A DNA stretch of 64,000 nt from Halopseudomonas sp002296055. GTDB lineage: Bacteria; Pseudomonadota; Gammaproteobacteria; Pseudomonadales; Pseudomonadaceae. The stretch lies in NCBI RefSeq assembly GCF_050876985.1, contig NZ_JBPAPP010000004.1. One strand, given 5' to 3'. Both the position numbers and the translations under genes were made by a program. Of the stretch, positions 1 to 7,455 are shown piece by piece. Position 1 is the first letter of the stretch. Every line of letters starts with the position of its first letter. The notes under the pieces are model-generated. The model saw only the letters and a program-made list of their open reading frames with translations. It was not told where the DNA came from and ran no database searches.

Positions 1-29
1 TCGGTCAGCGTTTCCGCCTAACCAAGGCC

Positions 30-61
30 GCGCATTCTACGCTAACCTTCTGTTCTGTCAA
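30..61 (-). promoter_or_regulatory. Tandem rrn-type promoter, copy 1 (distal end, nearest window edge)
   Basis: On the minus strand a perfect TTGACA (61-56) is followed after 16 bp by TAGAAT (39-34) and a GCGC discriminator (33-30). An A-rich tract lies just upstream (62-80), as in an UP element. A 16-bp spacer plus GC-rich discriminator is characteristic of stringently controlled rRNA P1 promoters. The transcript would leave the window at base 1. Confidence 0.75.
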
Positions 62-140
62 GCATTTTTTTGAAGTTTTTTAGAAGCTTCAAAACCTGCT
101 TGAGCGACCTGAAACGCTGTTTCCGTTCCGGGTCAGGGAG

Positions 141-172
141 GCGCATTCTACAGGATCAAACCCCGCTGTCAA
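141..172 (-). promoter_or_regulatory. Tandem rrn-type promoter, copy 2
   Basis: Minus-strand TTGACA (172-167), 16-bp spacer, TAGAAT (150-145), then GCGC (144-141). Same architecture and same orientation as the copy 111 bp to the left. Confidence 0.75.
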
Positions 173-246
173 CACCTTCCAAACAACCTGATGAGAACTT
201 CTCATCTCACTCGATTCGGGCTCTTTCGAGGCCCCGTTCCGAGGTG

Positions 247-278
247 GCGCATTCTACGCCATCTCGCCGGACTGTCAA
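247..278 (-). promoter_or_regulatory. Tandem rrn-type promoter, copy 3
   Basis: Minus-strand TTGACA (278-273), 16-bp spacer, TAGAAT (256-251), then GCGC (250-247). An AT-rich stretch (279-310) sits upstream of the -35 box as a possible UP element. Confidence 0.75.
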
Positions 279-345
279 GCCTTATTTTCAAGCTAACTTA
301 TTGATTAATAAGCGCTTTCGAATGAGCGTCCTGCCCTGCGAGAGC

Positions 346-377
346 GCGAATTATAGAGACCTCAGCGAGCGCGTCAA
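346..377 (-). promoter_or_regulatory. Tandem rrn-type promoter, copy 4 (most upstream)
   Basis: Minus-strand TTGACG (377-372), 16-bp spacer, perfect TATAAT (355-350), then a CGC-rich discriminator (349-344). T/A-rich DNA at 381-400 is upstream. It lies just downstream of the urt operon terminator at 399-433, so the array is insulated from that operon. Confidence 0.75.
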
Positions 378-398
378 GCCTTTATTTTCAATCCGCAC

Positions 399-433
399 AA
401 AAAAGCCCGACCCTCAACGAAGGGCCGGGCTTT
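399..433 (-). terminator. Rho-independent terminator of the urtABCDE operon
   Basis: Arms AAAGCCCG (402-409) and CGGGCTTT (426-433) pair, extended by CCCT/AGGG across one mismatch. Read on the minus strand the stem ends in a run of six T (404-399). It lies 24 bp after the urtE stop codon. Confidence 0.9.
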
Positions 434-456
434 CAGCGCCTATAGGCGCGCTGCAA

Positions 457-1146
457 TCAGACCGACAGATAGCGACTTATATGCTCTTTGTCGATCTGCT
501 CACCTACGGCTTCATGGACAATCTTGCCCTTGTCGATCACCAGCATCCGATCAGCCACCGCCAGGGCAAAGCTAAGCACTTGCTCCGAGACAACGATACT
601 GATCTTGCGCAGTTGCTTGATCTCATTCAGCGTGGTTGCCAGTTGCTTGATAATGGATGGCTGAATCCCCTCGGTGGGCTCATCCAGCAACAGGATCTTC
701 GGGTCCGCTGCCAGCGCGCGACCAATCGCGAGCTGTTGTTGCTGCCCGCCCGACAGGTTGCCCGCCTTGCGGTGGCGCATCTCCAGCAGCACCGGGAACA
801 GCTCATAAATGTCATCCGGCACCTTGCGCCGTCCGGTCACCTCCAGGCCCGCCATGATGTTCTCCTCTACCGTCAGGGTCGGAAACACCATTCGCCCTTG
901 CGGTACATAAGCAACGCCACTGGCCACCCGCTGGTAGGACTGCAGCTTCGACAGCTCCTTGCTGTTGAAGGTGATCTCCCCACCGCTGCAGGGGATCATG
1001 CCTATCAGCGACTTGAACAGCGTGGTCTTACCCATACCGTTGCGCCCCATAATGGCGACCGTTTCGTTTTCACCGACATCCAGGTCAATACCGTGGATGA
1101 CTTCACTCATGCCATAACTGACTCGCAGATCGCGTACATTCAGCAT
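457..1146 (-). CDS. urtE: Urea/short-chain amide ABC transporter, ATP-binding subunit UrtE-type
   Basis: One of two cytoplasmic ATPases of a branched-chain-amino-acid-type (HAAT) importer. Walker A GRNGMGKT lies near residues 34-41, the signature LSGGQ near 131-135, and Walker B ILLLDEP near 151. The EPTEGIQPS stretch after Walker B is typical of UrtE/LivF proteins. The start is the second ATG (1146), because AAAGGAG sits 7 nt before it but collides with the first ATG at 1152. It is the last gene of the minus-strand operon, 18 bp after urtD. Adjacent amidase genes suggest the substrate is an amide or urea. UrtE-type identity is firm; substrate is inferred. Confidence 0.9.
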   Translation of the reverse strand: MLNVRDLRVSYGMSEVIHGIDLDVGENETVAIMGRNGMGKTTLFKSLIGMIPCSGGEITFNSKELSKLQSYQRVASGVAYVPQGRMVFPTLTVEENIMAGLEVTGRRKVPDDIYELFPVLLEMRHRKAGNLSGGQQQQLAIGRALAADPKILLLDEPTEGIQPSIIKQLATTLNEIKQLRKISIVVSEQVLSFALAVADRMLVIDKGKIVHEAVGEQIDKEHISRYLSV

Positions 1147-1164
1147 GTTCATGCTCCTTTGCAG

Positions 1165-1905
1165 TTAGTGGCCGAGGTAAACCTCGATGACCTTTTCGTT
1201 TGCCTGAACCTCGTCCATCTTGCCTTCAGCCAGCAACTTCCCTTGATGCAGCACAGTCACCCGGTGGGCGATGTCTTTTACGAAGTCCATGTCGTGCTCA
1301 ATCACAATCACTGAGCGGTTCTGGCTGATGCGCCCGAGCAACTCGGCAGTCGCCTCGCGTTCGGACACACTCATGCCGGCGACAGGCTCATCCAGCATCA
1401 GCAGCTCCGGGTCCTGAATCAGCAGCATGCCGATCTCCAGCCACTGCTTCTGACCATGACTGAGCAGGCCCGCGCTGGTATCGAGTCGATCACTCAGGAA
1501 GATGTCCTCGGCAACCGCCAGCACCCGCTCATTTACCTCGTCAGTTACCTTGAAGAACAGACTGCCGAACACGTTGCGCCCTTTCGGGTACGACAACTCC
1601 AGGTTCTCGCGCACGGTCAGGTTCTCGTAGATGGACGGCGTCTGGAACTTGCGCCCTACCCCGGCCTTCACAATGTCGTGCTCGACCAGCTTGGTCAGTT
1701 CGGTGTCCTTGAACTTGATCGAGCCGGCGGAGGCTTTGGTCTTGCCACAGATCAGATCCAGCAGCGTGGTTTTGCCGGCACCGTTCGGGCCGATTACCAC
1801 GCGCACCTCGTTGCGCTCGACATAGAGGTTCAGGCTGTCGACCGCTTTGAAGCCATCAAAGGAGACGGTCAGGTCTTCGATGGCCAGCAGAATGGGAGAA
1901 GTCAT
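1165..1905 (-). CDS. urtD: Urea/short-chain amide ABC transporter, ATP-binding subunit UrtD-type
   Basis: Second ATPase of the importer, 246 residues. Walker A GPNGAGKT is at 39-46, an LSHGQKQWLEIGM signature follows, then Walker B LLMLDEPVAGM. The LSHGQ variant of the ABC signature is usual for UrtD/LivG relatives. Its ATG overlaps the urtC stop in an ATGA arrangement (1902-1905), indicating translational coupling. It would pair with UrtE as a heterodimer beneath the UrtB/UrtC permeases. Confidence 0.92.
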   Translation of the reverse strand: MTSPILLAIEDLTVSFDGFKAVDSLNLYVERNEVRVVIGPNGAGKTTLLDLICGKTKASAGSIKFKDTELTKLVEHDIVKAGVGRKFQTPSIYENLTVRENLELSYPKGRNVFGSLFFKVTDEVNERVLAVAEDIFLSDRLDTSAGLLSHGQKQWLEIGMLLIQDPELLMLDEPVAGMSVSEREATAELLGRISQNRSVIVIEHDMDFVKDIAHRVTVLHQGKLLAEGKMDEVQANEKVIEVYLGH

Positions 1906-3041
1906 GAGCGCGCCTCCTGTGCAACCGACTTGTCTTGGTCAGCCGCCGCCTGCTTGCGCGAGAACAGCTTGGCGACCTGCGGGCGAACATAGTCTTCGTA
2001 GATACCGGCCAGGCCCTGCGGGAACAGCAGCACCACGCCGATGAACAGCGCCCCCATAAAGACAATCCACAGTTGCGGGAAGCTTTCCGACAGCAGTGTC
2101 TTGGCCAGGTTGACCAGCAAGGCACCATAGACCGCGCCGATCAGCGACAGGCGCCCACCAACCGCGCAGAAGATCACCATCTCGATGGATGCGACGGTGC
2201 CGACAAAGGACGGCGACATAAAGCCGACCTGCAGCGCAAACATCGCACCGCCGATTGCTGAGAACACCCCGGCCAGAGCAAACACGAAGATCTTGATGTT
2301 GGCGACGTCGTAGCCAGAAAAACGCACCCGGTCTTCCTGGTCGCGCATGGCGATCAGCAGCTTGCCGTAACGGCTGTTGAGCACAAACTGCCCAACCAGC
2401 AGGCAGGCGATCAGCAGGATGCAGCAGAGGAAATACAGCAGGTACTTGGCACTGTCTGGGCGGATGTCCCAACCCAGCAAGGTACGCAGGTCAGTAATGC
2501 CGTTGATGCCGCCGGTATAACCCTGCTGGCCGATGATCAGAATGGTGGCGATGGAGGCAATGGCCTGGGTGATGATCGCAAAGTACACGCCGCCCACCCG
2601 GCGTTTGAACATCGCCGCGCCAATCAGGAAGGCGAACAGCGCCGGCACCGTCATGATCAGCAGAATGGTCAGCGTCAGACTGTGGAAGGGCATCCAGCCC
2701 AGCGGCAGCTCGGTGATCTGGTTCCAGTCCATGAAGTCCGGAATACCAGGCGTACTTTGAATGGACGTGTTCTCGGGGCTGGATGCCTCCAGCTTGAGAA
2801 ACATGGCCATGCAGTAGCCGCCAATCCCGAAAAACACCCCCTGCCCCAGGCTGAGAATCCCGCCGTAGCCCCAACAGAGCACCAGGCCAACCGCAACAAA
2901 GGCGTAGGTCAGGTATTTGCCCACCAGGTTCAGGCGAAAGATATCCAGCGTCAGCGGCAGGATCACCATGAGCAGGACGGCCAGCGCCAGCAACTGCAGC
3001 AAGCGTTGCCGCCCCCCAAATGCTGCTATCCATTTTTCCAT
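1902..3041 (-). CDS. urtC: Urea/short-chain amide ABC transporter, permease UrtC-type
   Basis: Inner-membrane permease of 379 residues. It starts with a short basic-amphipathic stretch, then has about ten hydrophobic segments between residues 15 and 350. The cytoplasmic tail (about 350-379) is rich in K, R, Q and D. Glycine-rich segments such as CWGYGGILSLGQGVFFGIGG and FALAGVFSAIGGAMFALQVG are typical of LivM/UrtC proteins. The start at 3041 has GGAGG 8 nt upstream. It follows urtB by 27 bp and overlaps urtD by 4 bp. Confidence 0.92.
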   Translation of the reverse strand: MEKWIAAFGGRQRLLQLLALAVLLMVILPLTLDIFRLNLVGKYLTYAFVAVGLVLCWGYGGILSLGQGVFFGIGGYCMAMFLKLEASSPENTSIQSTPGIPDFMDWNQITELPLGWMPFHSLTLTILLIMTVPALFAFLIGAAMFKRRVGGVYFAIITQAIASIATILIIGQQGYTGGINGITDLRTLLGWDIRPDSAKYLLYFLCCILLIACLLVGQFVLNSRYGKLLIAMRDQEDRVRFSGYDVANIKIFVFALAGVFSAIGGAMFALQVGFMSPSFVGTVASIEMVIFCAVGGRLSLIGAVYGALLVNLAKTLLSESFPQLWIVFMGALFIGVVLLFPQGLAGIYEDYVRPQVAKLFSRKQAAADQDKSVAQEARS

Positions 3042-3068
3042 ATCAATAACCTCCAGCCAGCGCGCCGC

Positions 3069-3992
3069 TTAGCGACGCACCTTGCTTGCAAAGAGCCCCT
3101 GGGGACGGAACATCAGAATGGCGACGACCGTGAGCAAGGTGATCACCTTGGCCATGGAGCCACTTAAGAAGAACTCGAGAATCGACTGCGACTGAGCAAT
3201 GCCGAAGGCCGACACTACGGTGCCGAACAGGCTGGCTGCGCCGCCGAAGACCACCACTAGGAAGGTGTCGACGATGTACAGGGAGCCGGTAGTCGGGCCG
3301 GTCGAAGCAATGGTGGTAAAAGCCGCACCGGCAACACCGGCAATGCCGCAACCCAGCGCAAAGGTGAAACGGTCAACCCGTTGGGTGTTGATACCCGCGG
3401 CGTTTGCCATCATGCGGTTCTGCGTGGTGGCGCGTACCTTGATGCCCCAGCGCGAGCGGTAGAGCAGAATGACCACCAGCACCGTCATCAACGCCGTGAT
3501 GCCCATGACAAACAGGCCATTGAGTGGAATATCGATGATGTCGGTCGGCGCCCAGGAGCCCATCAGCCAATCTGGCATGACAACGCTGACTTCACGCGGA
3601 CCAAAGGTAGAACGGTAGATCTGCTGAAGAATCAGCCCCAGCCCCCAGGTGGCCAGCAGCGTATCCAGCGGGCGGGCATAGAGCCGCCTGATCAATAGCA
3701 TCTCGACCAGATAGCCGAGTATGAAGGTACCGAGAAACGCCAGCACGACGGCCAGCGGAAAATAAAACTGCTGCATCCAGGGCCAGGTTTCGGTGGCCAC
3801 CTTGGATACCATCCAAGTGATGTAGGCGCCCAGCGTAAGAAACTCACCATGGGCCATATTGATGACGCCCATCTGCCCGAAGATGATCGCCAGCCCGAGG
3901 GCCATTAGCAGAAAGACGCAGAACAGACTCAGGCCACTGAATCCCTGCATCACGAAAATGGCCATGAGCTCCTGACTAGAATATCCGCCCAT
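3069..3992 (-). CDS. urtB: Urea/short-chain amide ABC transporter, permease UrtB-type
   Basis: Inner-membrane permease of 307 residues, LivH/UrtB family, with about eight hydrophobic segments. Family-typical stretches are IFGQMGVINMAHGEFLTLGAY near residue 40 and the GCGIAGVAGAAFTTIAS region near 205. It lacks the long N-terminal periplasmic extension that some UrtB proteins carry. GAGGAG precedes the ATG at 3992. A stem-loop separates it from urtA, so the permease is probably made in smaller amounts than the binding protein. Confidence 0.92.
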   Translation of the reverse strand: MGGYSSQELMAIFVMQGFSGLSLFCVFLLMALGLAIIFGQMGVINMAHGEFLTLGAYITWMVSKVATETWPWMQQFYFPLAVVLAFLGTFILGYLVEMLLIRRLYARPLDTLLATWGLGLILQQIYRSTFGPREVSVVMPDWLMGSWAPTDIIDIPLNGLFVMGITALMTVLVVILLYRSRWGIKVRATTQNRMMANAAGINTQRVDRFTFALGCGIAGVAGAAFTTIASTGPTTGSLYIVDTFLVVVFGGAASLFGTVVSAFGIAQSQSILEFFLSGSMAKVITLLTVVAILMFRPQGLFASKVRR

Positions 3993-4015
3993 AATTGCTC
4001 TCCTCGACTTCGGAC

Positions 4016-4040
4016 GGGTGCGGCCACTTGGACCGCACCC
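4016..4040 (-). promoter_or_regulatory. Intercistronic stem-loop between urtA and urtB
   Basis: GGGTGCGG (4016-4023) and CCGCACCC (4033-4040) form a perfect 8-bp stem with a 9-nt loop, and no T-run follows. Such hairpins after binding-protein genes often stabilise the upstream mRNA or attenuate the downstream genes. The role here is inferred. Confidence 0.6.
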
Positions 4041-4065
4041 TGTTGCATCACTTCAAACGGACGTC

Positions 4066-5310
4066 TTACTGGTAGCCTTCCGGGAAGGGGTTCGGTTCGA
4101 TCAGGTCGGACTCGTAAACCACGGTGGCCTGGCCGTCAGCGCCCCATTGACCAACCCGCAGCTTGCTCCACAGGTGATGGTTCGGGTGAATGCGCACGTA
4201 GCCTTCTGGCGCGGTGGTCAGCTCGATTTCAGCAGAGGCTTCAGCCACAGCGTCGACGTCAAAGCTACCGGCTTTCTCGACAGCGGCCTTCCACAGCCAC
4301 GGACCGAGGTAGGCAGCCTGAGTTACGTCACCGATGACGCTGTCTTCACCCCAACGGGCTTTGAACGCTTCGACGAAGGCCTGGTTGTTTTCGTTGTCCA
4401 GCGACTGGAAGTACTTCATCGCGGAGTAGAAACCTTCCATGTTCTCGCCACCGATGCCCAGTACTTCATCCTCGGTTACCGAGATGGTCATGATGGTCTG
4501 ACGGTCAGCCGTGATACCGGCGGCCTTGAGCTGCTTCCACCAGGCGACGTTGGAGCCGCCAACAATGCTGGAGTAAACGACGTCAGGCTTCTTCAGACGG
4601 ATCTTGTTGATCAGCGAACCGAAGTTGGTGTTGCCCAGCGGGTAGTACTCCTCGCCAACTACCTCGCCACCCAGTACGTCTTCAATGTGCTTGCGCGCGA
4701 TCTTGTTGGAGGTACGTGGCCAGATGTAGTCGGACCCAACCAGGTAGAAGGTTTTGGCGTCCTTCTCTTCTGCGATCCAGTCCAGGCCTGCGATGATCTG
4801 CTGGGTGGCTTCCTGGCCGGTGTAGATTACGTTCTTGGACTGCTCCAGCCCTTCATAGAAAGTCGGGTAGTAGAGCATGCCGTTTTCTTTCTCGAAGACC
4901 GGCAGTACGGCTTTGCGCGAGGCAGAGGTCCAGCAGCCGAACACGGCCGCTACGCTGTCCTGCACCAGCAGCTTGCGGGCTTTCTCGGCGAAGGTCGGCC
5001 AGTCACTGGCGCCGTCTTCCTGAATGATCTCGATCTGACGACCCAGCACACCACCCATCGCGTTGATCTGCTCAATGGCGAGCATCTCTGCTTCTACCGA
5101 ACCGGTCTCACTGATCGCCATGGTGCCGGTAATCGAGTGGAGAATACCTACCTTAACTGTGTCATCAGTCACGGCCAGCCCAGTGGTATTGACCTCAGCC
5201 GTCGGCATGTCTGCGGCGCCGGCCATGCTGGCCAGGCCCAGGCCTGTGCCCAGAGCCAGACCGATCAGGCCGCGCTTCCAGGCCGGCTTGCTGCGTTTTG
5301 AGTCTTGCAT
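4066..5310 (-). CDS. urtA: Urea/short-chain amide ABC transporter, periplasmic binding protein UrtA/FmdD-type
   Basis: Periplasmic type-1 binding protein, 414 residues. The start at 5310 is chosen because AAGGAG lies 9 nt upstream; an upstream in-frame ATG at 5349 has no such site. The N-terminus is basic (KRSKPAWKR), then hydrophobic, with a cleavage site near ASMAGA-AD. The mature protein has GILHSITGTMAISE, the ligand-loop start typical of UrtA/AmiC-like proteins, and ends PNPFPEGYQ. First gene of the operon, expressed from a sigma54-type promoter (5391-5406). UrtA, FmdD and AmiC are homologous, so amide versus urea preference cannot be read from sequence. Confidence 0.9.
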   Translation of the reverse strand: MQDSKRSKPAWKRGLIGLALGTGLGLASMAGAADMPTAEVNTTGLAVTDDTVKVGILHSITGTMAISETGSVEAEMLAIEQINAMGGVLGRQIEIIQEDGASDWPTFAEKARKLLVQDSVAAVFGCWTSASRKAVLPVFEKENGMLYYPTFYEGLEQSKNVIYTGQEATQQIIAGLDWIAEEKDAKTFYLVGSDYIWPRTSNKIARKHIEDVLGGEVVGEEYYPLGNTNFGSLINKIRLKKPDVVYSSIVGGSNVAWWKQLKAAGITADRQTIMTISVTEDEVLGIGGENMEGFYSAMKYFQSLDNENNQAFVEAFKARWGEDSVIGDVTQAAYLGPWLWKAAVEKAGSFDVDAVAEASAEIELTTAPEGYVRIHPNHHLWSKLRVGQWGADGQATVVYESDLIEPNPFPEGYQ

Positions 5311-5390
5311 AGGGTGAATCTCCTTGATGTGGGTAGAACTGGCTGGCAAGCCTCTCTCCCCGGCCTGCCCTGCCTGTCATCAAGCCCTAC

Positions 5391-5406
5391 AGCAACCACT
5401 GTGCCA
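5391..5406 (-). promoter_or_regulatory. Sigma54 (-24/-12) promoter for urtABCDE
   Basis: On the minus strand TGGCAC (5406-5401) and TTGCT (5395-5391) give GG-N10-GC exactly (GG at 5405-5404, GC at 5393-5392), close to the RpoN consensus. It lies 80 bp before the urtA start. Confidence 0.85.
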
Positions 5407-5510
5407 GCGTCTCTGGCTGCGCACTGTCAAACCGCCATCGCACCTAAAAAAGCCTTGTAGATCAAACCACTGCATAGCTGTATCAAAATCTTCCAGCGGC
5501 CAATTGACGA

Positions 5511-5640
5511 TCAATGTCAAGCAAGGCCGGGGCACAATGACAATCCGCACCTGACATTGTCATGACAATGTCCAGCCGCACCCCGTGACATTGTCAAACG
5601 CGCCCGTCTCGGCGCCTGACAATGCGTAGCAAAATGTCGA
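5511..5640. promoter_or_regulatory. Cluster of GACA-TTGTC palindromes, likely enhancer sites for the sigma54 activator
   Basis: TGACATTGTCA occurs at 5552-5562 and again at 5586-5596. TGACAATGTC overlaps the first at 5563-5572, together making the palindrome TTGTCATGACAA (5557-5568). Further half-sites are at 5511-5519, 5539-5545, 5617-5624 and 5634-5638. The cluster lies between two divergent sigma54 promoters, the usual place for activator binding sites. The likely ligand is the GAF-AAA+ regulator at 7456-9078. Confidence 0.75.
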
Positions 5641-5682
5641 CAAGTCATTGATATAAAACGATTAATAAAAACAAAACAAAGC

Positions 5683-5697
5683 TGGCACGGCTTCTGC
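5683..5697 (+). promoter_or_regulatory. Sigma54 (-24/-12) promoter for fmdA operon
   Basis: TGGCACG (5683-5689), four bases, then CTGC (5694-5697) give GG-N10-GC exactly (GG 5684-5685, GC 5696-5697). It lies 63 bp before the fmdA ATG. It faces away from the sigma54 promoter of urtA. Confidence 0.85.
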
Positions 5698-5760
5698 TCA
5701 AGAGAACTGCACGGGTCACCCACGGACCCGACTCATCACCCAAGCAGAGGATTCGCTGTC

Positions 5761-6990
5761 ATGGCAGAAACACTGATCAAGATCGACCTGAGCAAGAGCC
5801 CTCAGGAGCACGACAACATCCATAACCGCTGGCACCCGGACGTGCCCATGGTGGCAACGGTCAAGCCCGGCTCGGACTTTATTGTCGAGTGCATGGACTG
5901 GACGGGCGGCCAGATCGGCAACAACGACAGTGCCGAAGACGTGCGCGATGTCGACCTGAGCAAGGTGCATTACCTCAGCGGCCCGATTGCCGTCGAGGGC
6001 GCCGAGCCGGGCGACCTGCTGGTTGTAGACATTCTGGATATCGGCGCCTTTGCCGATCAGATGTGGGGCTTCAACGGCGTGTTCGCCAAGGAAAATGGCG
6101 GCGGCTTCCTCACCGAACATTACCCGGAAGCACGCAAGACCATCTGGGACTTCAACGGCATCTATACCAAGTCACGGCATATTCCGGGCGTCGAGTTCAT
6201 CGGCCTGATGCACCCCGGCCTGATCGGCTGCCTGCCGTCACAGGAGCTGCTGGACGAATGGAACACCCGCGAACAGGCGCTGATCGACACCGACCCCAAT
6301 CGCGTACCGGGGCTGGCCAATCCGCCCTACGCACCGACTGCGCACGTTGGCCGTGCCACCGGCGATGCCGCCACCAAGGTAGCCAGCGAAGGCGCCCGCA
6401 CCGTGCCGCCGCGCGAGCACGGCGGTAACTGTGACATCAAGGACCTGACCAAAGGCTCGCGTGTGTTCTTTCCGGTTTACGTCAAGGGCGGCGGGCTGTC
6501 GATGGGCGACCTGCACTTCTCCCAGGGCGATGGCGAAATCACCTTCTGCGGCGCCATCGAGATGGCCGGCTGGATCCACATTCGCGTCAACATCATCAAG
6601 GACGGCTGCAAGAAGTACGGCGTGAAGAACCCGATCTTCCAGCCCAGCGACATGGCGCCGAGCTACAAGAAACACCTGATCTTCGAAGGTATCTCGGTCG
6701 ACGAAAGCGGCAAGCAGCACTACCTGGACGCGCATGTGGCCTACCGCCAGGCCTGCCTGAACGCCATCGAGTATCTGAAAAAGTTCGGCTACAGCGGCGC
6801 CCAGGCTTACTCACTGCTGGGCACGGCGCCAGTGCAGGGCCACATCAGCGGCATCGTCGATGTGCCCAACGTGTGCGCCACCATCTGGATTCCGACTGAA
6901 ATCTTCGACTTCGACATCATGCCCAGCGCCGACGGCCCGACCATCGCTGTCGATAGTCCGGAAGTCCCGACTGCCCTCTGGAAAGGCTGA
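5761..6990 (+). CDS. fmdA: Formamidase (FmdA/AmdA family)
   Basis: Cytoplasmic acetamidase/formamidase family enzyme of 409 residues, the usual length. It hydrolyses formamide, and to some degree other short amides, to ammonia and the acid. Recognisable stretches are the N-terminal HNRWHPDVPMVATVKPG, IVECMDWTGGQIGN, EHGGNCDIKDLTKGSRVFFP and the HFSQGDGEITFCGAIEM region. AGAGG precedes the ATG. It is the first gene after the plus-strand sigma54 promoter and diverges from the amide/urea importer, so uptake and hydrolysis are probably co-induced. Nothing in the reading frame looks damaged. Confidence 0.94.
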   Translation: MAETLIKIDLSKSPQEHDNIHNRWHPDVPMVATVKPGSDFIVECMDWTGGQIGNNDSAEDVRDVDLSKVHYLSGPIAVEGAEPGDLLVVDILDIGAFADQMWGFNGVFAKENGGGFLTEHYPEARKTIWDFNGIYTKSRHIPGVEFIGLMHPGLIGCLPSQELLDEWNTREQALIDTDPNRVPGLANPPYAPTAHVGRATGDAATKVASEGARTVPPREHGGNCDIKDLTKGSRVFFPVYVKGGGLSMGDLHFSQGDGEITFCGAIEMAGWIHIRVNIIKDGCKKYGVKNPIFQPSDMAPSYKKHLIFEGISVDESGKQHYLDAHVAYRQACLNAIEYLKKFGYSGAQAYSLLGTAPVQGHISGIVDVPNVCATIWIPTEIFDFDIMPSADGPTIAVDSPEVPTALWKG

Positions 6991-7000
6991 TAGCAAAGCA

Positions 7001-7028
7001 GTGGCCCGCACCAGCCTGGGCGGGCCAC
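7001..7028 (+). promoter_or_regulatory. Stem-loop between fmdA and fmdB
   Basis: GTGGCCCGC (7001-7009) pairs with GCGGGCCAC (7020-7028). No T-run follows, so it is more likely an mRNA stabiliser or partial attenuator than a full terminator. Confidence 0.55.
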
Positions 7029-7060
7029 ATCCTGTATTTCGCACTTTTCGGGAGCAGAAA

Positions 7061-7384
7061 ATGCCTTTATACGATTTTGAATGTGATTCCTGCGGGCCGT
7101 TTGAAGCCCTGCTGCCGAGCAGCGAACGCAACCTGCCGCGCGCCTGCCCGCTCTGCTCTGAGCCCATGCAACGCCGCATCAGCGCCCCACGCCTGCAGAC
7201 GCTCAGCGCCCATCAGCGCAAGGCCCACGAAACCAATGAGCGCAGCGCCCATGCCCCCAAAGTCACTCACGGGCACAGTTGTTGCAGCTCCGGTAGCTGC
7301 CAGCACACCAAACGCAAGGAGGGAGAACCTCCTGCCCTCAAACAACAGTCTGGTCCACGACGACCCTGGATGATCAGCCACTAA
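7061..7384 (+). CDS. fmdB: FmdB-type zinc-ribbon protein
   Basis: Small protein of 107 residues. The start at 7061 is the only one giving the family N-terminus MPLYDFECDSCG. Two CxxC pairs (ECDSCG near residue 8 and ACPLCS near 30) form the FmdB zinc ribbon. The C-terminus is a low-complexity tail rich in H, C, S and K, including CCSSGSC, which may bind metal. FmdB is known next to formamidase genes and was proposed to regulate them. It sits 70 bp after fmdA, probably in the same transcript. Confidence 0.88.
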   Translation: MPLYDFECDSCGPFEALLPSSERNLPRACPLCSEPMQRRISAPRLQTLSAHQRKAHETNERSAHAPKVTHGHSCCSSGSCQHTKRKEGEPPALKQQSGPRRPWMISH

Positions 7385-7455
7385 TACCGCCTCGGTATCC
7401 AGTACAGCGGTGACAGGTCGCGTGGATTTTGGCCAACGCGGAGGACCTGCTCATC

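Noticed and set aside
70..1314. 414-residue plus-strand open frame over the promoter array and urtE
   Set aside because: It runs antisense to a well-conserved ABC ATPase and its start lies in promoter sequence; composition is low-complexity with no family features.
4018..5301. 427-residue plus-strand frame opposite urtA
   Set aside because: Shadow of the urtA coding strand, no ribosome site and no recognisable domain.
7429..7455. TTG at 7429 as start of the sigma54 activator
   Set aside because: Kept as an alternative only, because GGAGG fits the TTG at 7456 better; it cannot be settled by eye.
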